64,000 nucleotides of DNA, taken from positions 1,059,001 through 1,123,000 of the forward strand of contig LR746273.1 in the NCBI GenBank assembly GCA_902729315.2. The letters are read 5' to 3'. Position 1 is the stretch's first letter. Each line of letters begins with the position of its first letter. A program made the translations under genes and the position numbers. The notes under the pieces are model-generated. The model saw only the letters and a program-made list of their open reading frames with translations, ran no database searches and was not told the origin of the DNA. Positions 58,440 through 64,000 of this stretch are shown here, piece by piece. This DNA comes from Spirodela intermedia (taxonomy: Eukaryota > Streptophyta > Magnoliopsida > Alismatales > Araceae).

Positions 58440-59823
58440 GAGCTTGAGCTAGTCTAGAGTTGCCTCTCGATCTCAGAGAAGTCAGTCAACTTCATCGGTG
58501 GTAGCATAGCTGACTTCATGTTGGATGAGGGATGAAGGTTCATGTTCATAGACAATTTTGAAAGGGGATTTTCTTGACAATTGATTAAAGTTGGTATATA
58601 TTGTTCACTTGCTTATCAATTCACTATATGCTTTATTTCAAGCTGAACATGATTCTCACTATTTTCCGATGCTCCCCTTTGTTACTAGATGTTGCAAATA
58701 ATTGCAAGGTAAATGGATGAAGATGTTGTTCTCGCCGATGCGATAAATTTGAAATGATGATAATTAGCTATTACTAGGACATCTATGGCGGGCGATGATA
58801 AGTGCTCATGAAATCATGAATGAAGTTGGCATCACCTTTTATGTAATTATTGGTATTCAAGTAGAGGAAAGAATTTAGTCAACTCACACTGAGCAACTTA
58901 AGAGTTGAAAAAAAATCACTATGGGTTTGAGTTCTTATATGAAAATGTGCAAGGTTCTACTAGCATGTGTCATCTTTATTATCACTTAGTTGAAACTTTT
59001 CATGCTCATAGTCTAAATTGCTAAGGTACCTTTTATTCTTTCTATGTTGAATTATAAAGTAGCTAAACTTCAACACTAATTGGTTGACTTTTCTAAATCT
59101 ATGTTCAATACTCATCTTATGGGATTACTAATAGGATCTTGATAATTTCTCACATTCTTCGTGACACAACAAAAATTGAAAGATCATATGATTGGATTAT
59201 GTTCAACTATGCATAATATTTTAGAAGTAAAATCATGACCTTGAATCCACATTGAATGTGATTTTGTTGAAAACTCATAGTCGTGAGTCCATAGAAAATA
59301 GAGATTTCGTCTCTTAAATTCACAAAGGGTTGATCATGAGTCCATAGATAAAAAACATAACTCATTGAGTCCACATGGATGTTGAAGTCTACCAATAGAT
59401 GGAGAACACCTCTATGAGGAAGAAACTCACAAAAATTATTAATTAAAAATTAGAATGTCTCTTGGGTTATATAGGGTGTCTTTAAATATGATGAACTCTC
59501 TTGATTTGACACCTAATTTTAAGCTTTAATTTATTTTTAAAAATAGAAACATAAAGATAATATAAAAGATAATAGGAATATAAATAAAATAAAAATAAAA
59601 AGGGGAACGAAAATAGTAAGGGTTTGAAAATAAAATGAGAGATAAAAATAGAAAGCACTAAAAATAGCTAAAAATATAAATACGAAATAAAATTAAATAA
59701 ATATGGCCACGTCCTAAAATGTGTCTTTGTTATAGGCCTAATTTTGAATTTTGGTTGAGTCCAACTTAAATAGGTCTTCAAATTGTCTATATTGACATTC
59801 CACTTAATATAGACCTTAATGCT
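58440..59823. other. AT-rich intergenic stretch
   Basis: No gene recognised. From about 59400 to 59700 the sequence is strongly A-rich. It is compositionally unlike the gene-bearing parts of the window and grades into the retrotransposon relic. Confidence 0.5.
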
Positions 59824-61300
59824 TGTAACACTTTAAAAAAAATGTCGAGCAGACTATCACATCCTCTACATGTTCAACCTTCTCATGTAACCGTGTATCA
59901 AGAAAAATGTAATGATTTTGAAAACATACTAAAATATTAATGATCGAGAAATGCACACATTTTTTAAAAGCTCAATAAAAGGAAGGGAGCAAGCAAATAT
60001 TGAGAATATGAAGTCACTTGAAGCATCTACTTAGAAATGTCATTCATTTCATTTAATAATTGCTCTTTTTAATGATACTTCATATCTCTCTCCCCCTACC
60101 AATATTCTTTCTCACTCATTTTCAATCCAATCATGTGTACCCCATTCGTTATTGTGTTCATGTGGTTGTTCCCTATTCATTTCTATGTGTGAGTCACTAG
60201 AGATAAATTGTGAGTCAATATTGTAACTTTGGAGTTTATCCATATATTTTATTCTAATTATTATTATCTAGCATAGTAGTGGTCAACAACTCTCTCTCTC
60301 TCTCTCTCACTTGTCATGATAGTCACCCTCAAAATTATCCACATATCAAAAAAGGTCATATTAATTTGGTATTAGAGTCCTCATCCACCATGGCACCATG
60401 CCATATTGAATCAAGGGTTGATAGAGTGAAAAAGGATATTGATGAACTTCAATATCAGTTTCATCACCTTCCTAACCCAAAGTCTCAAATGGAACAATGT
60501 TACTACATCGTATAACAAGTATTTTTGTCACCGAGGAACTCTGTGGTCAAACGGTTCTACTTATCACATTTCTCACAACACAAAAGAGGCCATTCAGGAG
60601 AGACAACAATCTTACATCATCATTGGGACTATTTCATGGACCATGGATCAAATCCAAATTGATTATTAAAAGCAATTCTTATTACCCATTGTCTATAGCT
60701 TCTCATTTTTACATGTCAAAATCCATATGAATATAGATCATGTTGAGTTATTATTTTCCATCCATCATCATTTAAATGTAGAGAAAATTACCATGGATGT
60801 AATTAGCTTCAAACAAAGTGTTTTCTAGTTTCATTAAGTTGAACATCATGCTCCATTCATTAGTTAGTTGGATCTACATCATCAACTACTCACATATTTT
60901 GAAACATCTTCTAAATAAGATTCTCATGAACAATTATTTAACTTGCAACATTACAAATCAATGGAGGAATATTGCCATGATTTTGAACTCTTGTTAGGGA
61001 CCATCACTAATCTTTCTATTGATGTTCTCAAATTTTTTTTTTTGAAAGGATTAAAACTTGATATTAAGATAGAGGTGAAATTACTTGCGCCCAATGGTCT
61101 TCATGACATTATGTGCAAGTAGCTTAACATGTGGAGGAATAAAATCTATTTCTCCAATAGGAATTGAGCCATCCTACATTTATAGTTAACTTAGGCTCTT
61201 TCTCAACTTATCTCTGGCATTTGTCATGTTGAATCTATTGCTTGGCAATCTCCACCACCACCAATACTTCCACCTCATTGACATCACCTTCTATTGATGG
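59824..61300 (+). mobile_element. decayed gypsy-type LTR retrotransposon fragment (gag)
   Basis: A primer-binding-site-like TGGTATTAGAGT at 60367-60378 is close to the initiator-methionine tRNA site used by many plant LTR elements. Downstream, at about 60950-61120, is a frame with the retrotransposon gag pattern (SMEEYCHDFELLLGTITNLS, LKGLKLDIK, LLAPNGLHDIM), broken by stops. Upstream is a possible 5' LTR, TGTAAC at 59824 to about GGTCA at 60358, containing a CT run at 60289-60309. No protease, reverse transcriptase or integrase and no 3' LTR were seen before 62200, so this is a truncated, inactive relic. LTR borders are uncertain. Confidence 0.6.
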
Positions 61301-61473
61301 ACACAAAATATTAGGCATGCATACTAAAATGTTTATATTTTACTTGTAATGACAAACTCACCTGATGACACAAATGCTCGCCCCACTATTTTCCTATTTT
61401 ATAAAAAATATTAATTATACTTTTATATTATTTATATGGCTCTTATAGTATATATTTATATTTAGTTGTGATT

Positions 61474-61733
61474 GGTGAGGAAAGACTTGATGGAGCAAGG
61501 AGGTTCTATGGGTAACTTTTCTTGGGCACTCAAATGGATTTATTCCCCTCTCCATCTTCTTGTTTTATATATTTTATTAAGTATTATTTTATAATTTTAT
61601 CCCTCTATTATAGTATCTTCTTATATTTATATTTTTACATGGTGAGGGAAGACCTCATTAGACTCCAGGATGTTCAGTGGGCTTCTTAATTTTATTGGCC
61701 TCTATAATGGACCTTCTTCCTCCATTTCTTTGT
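61474..61733 (+). repeat. diverged direct repeat, 167-base offset
   Basis: Segments at 61474-61563 and 61641-61733 align: GGTGAGGAAAGACTTGAT against GGTGAGGGAAGACCTCAT, and CCTCTCCATCTTCTTG against CTTCCTCCATTTCTTTG. The AT-rich parts before each copy are also alike. The pair lies downstream of the gag relic and may be part of it or of another old repeat. Confidence 0.6.
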
Positions 61734-61739
61734 ATTTAA

Positions 61740-62595
61740 TGTGTGATCTTATGAAAGAAAAATGAGCCACCTTGTGCTATGATATCATGTTATTTCTAAT
61801 TATATAAATATAATATTCATTTATATGATGTATTTTTTAACAATAAGTACTTAAAATTTTCTAAATAAATAACTTATTGGTAATGTTGATTATTGAATCG
61901 AGTCAATACTCTAAAAGTAGAGAATATTGTAGTAGGTTGTTAATTGCACTTTTGATTGGATGAAAAATGGGACAGAAATAATAAATTTTAATTCCCTATC
62001 ACTCCACAAAAGAAAGAAAAATAAATCAAAATACTAATTCTAAGAAAAAAATAATATTTATTCGACAGTGAAGGAAGTCCCTAAATGTGTGAGTTACTTG
62101 CTAAATATTTGGATATTTTTCTTTTAATATCAAATGCGATTAATTTTAACTTTGGAAATATGTCAAATGTAAAAAATGTTTTGAACATATTTTAATACGC
62201 CAATATTGTGTGTTAAAAAATGGGGTGGAAACGGATCTTTTAGGCGTTGATTTAGTCAACATTTTAGAGACGACGACTGAAGGTAACTACACTGAGGGTA
62301 ACCAGATTCTTAAGCTGACTGTAGGTGACTATAACCAGCAGGTGTCCGCTGGCCGTATACACATGGTCCAACTGGAGAGTACGAATGGCGGGTTCGCCCT
62401 CTGAAGCTCCGCGGCCGGAACAGAGCTCGATGACGGTGGAATCGGAGAGAGGCAGCGGGATGGATTGCTGGAAGCCGTGGAAGCAGTGAAGGCCTCTTCG
62501 AAGCAGTGGAAATGCTCGGAGATCGATATGCGATCCATCAGCCTGCGTCGAAACCCTACCTCTCTACAGGTCCTCGAGCCGCCGCAGGATGATTG
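61740..62595. promoter_or_regulatory. upstream region of the right-edge gene
   Basis: AT-rich up to about 62240, then sharply GC-richer toward the start codon at 62596, as expected for a promoter and leader. A GATTTAGTCAACATTTT stretch at about 62249 contains a W-box core. No TATA box is called with confidence. Confidence 0.4.
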
Positions 62596-64000
62596 ATGAG
62601 CGGCGTCGGGATGCAGGGGTCCTCTCTCCACGACGTGGAGCTGGCTGCGACTTCGGGGGTGCCTTCGGATTCCCGAAATCCTCCCAACAGCAGGTCTCAC
62701 TTCACGTCGTCTCTCTCTCTGGGGCTCACGCACCCATCCTCCTCCTCTCGTCCTATGGCCGACCGTTATCACGCGGTCGCTCCGGAGCCAATATCATCCA
62801 TCAGTCCCCCGGCTAGTGAGTACTCATCAGTGCCGATCGTGAGAGTACGCCTGTCGGATATCATACCTTACGAGGGAGCCCCTTGCGAGGCTTATGTTAA
62901 GGCTGTGGAGTCACTTTCTGGGTCCCTGACGAGGCACAATGCTGTTTTAATTGAGCTTGACACCGAAGATTCGACGATGATGCGGTGTGCATTGGAGTCT
63001 GCGAGGATGTATTTTAAGGCGAGAACGCAGTGCAGTGGCGTTGGCAGCAGTAGCGATACTTGGAGGAAGTCAAGCGGAGGTGTTTACACGTATCGTGCAG
63101 GAAGGTAGCTTTTGGCTTCCCGTCAGTATTTTTATTATGTAAATTTTGACTCACAATTTGTAACCGGAGTAGAAAGCGTGGATATCTTTTCATGGTACCC
63201 ATTTATTGATAGGACAACATGGATTTTTTCGCATGCCCGCATTTTCACCCATTCACCATGTGTGATTCCTATCTTAGACGAATGCATACATTCAACAATA
63301 AACCAAATGAAAGGAATTTATTCACATTTTTTAACATCATCGTTCAGAACAACCCATTCACATGTTTGAAATTATGTTTCACGTCGTTGATGCCGTAGTC
63401 ATTTTTTGAAATCTGGGATGGTAATATTACGATAAGTAATAATACTTGTCCACTGAGCCTCTTTCTATTATTTTCAATAGTTATTTCTTGATTCCACTTT
63501 CCTTGGACCTCGGAAAACTGCTTTCTGATGTCGTAGTAAAAGGACAGCATCACATTCCTACCTAAGAGGGCTTTTTGGCAACATTTCAAGAGATATTCGT
63601 GGCGTCCTCTTTCTATCATCTGTATGTCTGTTGCTCCTTTGATCTTGCTCAGAGTTATTAGGATATGAGTACAACATTGCTCATTTGCTCCCATAAACAA
63701 CAGTTTATACGTGCTCTGAATTTGTTTTGTTCTATTCTGCTATTAACTCCCAAGGTTATGAATCTCTTCATCCTTAAAAAAATTCTTCACCATTTCATTC
63801 TTGCAGTTTTTGCCAAGTTAAATGCTTCGTGGTATGATAGAGTACTGAAAAAACATTGTTTTTTAGCCTTTCGTTTTTTGCCATTTGATTTCAAAATACA
63901 CTTCATAGATAGGTATATCTGTCTGCCAGGGCTTTAGAAGATGGAGACCTATCACCTCCATGCATGAGTGAGGCTTTCAAGTGCTTGGGAAAGGCCGCTC
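62596..64000 (+). CDS. unrecognised plant protein, 5' part
   Basis: The first exon, 62596-63104, encodes 169 residues and two bases. The second starts at 63930 and runs off the right edge. Splicing restores the phase: GGAAG|GTAGCT to TGCCAG|GGCTTTAGAA gives YRAGRALEDGDLSPPCMSEA. The first 60 residues are Ser-rich and low-complexity (SLHDVELAATSG, NPPNSRSHFTSSLSLGL). A conserved-looking domain starts at about residue 75 (VRVRLSDIIPYEGAPCEAYV, ESLSGSLTRHNAVLIELDTE, MMRCALESARMYFKAR). I recall similar plant proteins annotated loosely as 2-oxoglutarate/Fe(II) oxygenase-like, but no catalytic residues are visible in this part, so I do not assign a function. An internal ATG at 62755 is an alternative start. 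Confidence 0.7.

Noticed and set aside
1-64000. CRISPR arrays, operons, tRNA and rRNA genes
   Set aside because: Spliced plant genes exclude a prokaryotic reading. No regular repeat-spacer array was seen, and no tRNA B-box/acceptor pairing was found by eye; a tRNAscan run would be needed to exclude tRNAs fully.

Overview
The window is nuclear DNA of a flowering plant. All recognised genes are plant housekeeping or plant-only families, split by GT-AG introns. Intron sequence and gene spaces are AT-rich, while several first exons and short genes are very GC-rich. This GC contrast would fit a monocot or an early-diverging angiosperm, but the lineage cannot be fixed from the sequence alone. Gene models were built by hand-translating both strands, placing splice sites and checking that every exon phase joins. 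Protein identities rest on recognising family motifs, not on a search.

Layout from left to right. 1-9715 (-): actin-related protein ARP4, 5' two-thirds only, running off the left edge. 9716-10452: a shared, probably bidirectional promoter rich in TGGGCC/GGCCCA motifs. 10453-18093 (+): 20S proteasome alpha-2 subunit, 11 exons. 18421-20201 (-): the U5 snRNP thioredoxin-like protein DIM1/YLS8. 21154-27544 (-): HCF136, the thylakoid-lumen photosystem II assembly factor. 28295-29146 (-): a small membrane-anchored plant protein of unknown role. 30384-30781 (-): a GASA/snakin cysteine-rich peptide. 31592-32731 (-): a xyloglucan endotransglucosylase/hydrolase (XTH). 33263-39133 (+): DRE2/anamorsin, an Fe-S cluster assembly factor with a long 5' leader intron. 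39760-50487 (-): a large secretory-pathway protein joining thioredoxin-like domains to a C-terminal UPF0301/DUF179 domain. 52572-57412 (-): a three-RRM, RGG-tailed hnRNP Q-like RNA-binding protein. 57413-62595: a gene-poor AT-rich stretch with a decayed gypsy-type retrotransposon. 62596-64000 (+): the 5' part of a plant protein I cannot name.

The genes do not form one pathway; they are neighbours in an ordinary gene-dense euchromatic segment. Some share themes: nuclear chromatin/RNA work (ARP4, DIM1, hnRNP Q-like), protein turnover and cofactor assembly (alpha-2, DRE2, HCF136), and secreted or cell-wall proteins (GASA, XTH, thioredoxin-UPF0301).

The most unusual items are a near-perfect 63-bp inverted repeat inside a proteasome intron (a candidate small-RNA hairpin) with a 69-bp-period duplication beside it, a GC-AG intron in the same gene, a CAGCAG tandem acceptor in DRE2, several diverged direct repeats inside introns, and the poorly known thioredoxin-UPF0301 fusion. 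I found no CRISPR array, no tRNA or rRNA gene, and no obviously new multi-gene system.
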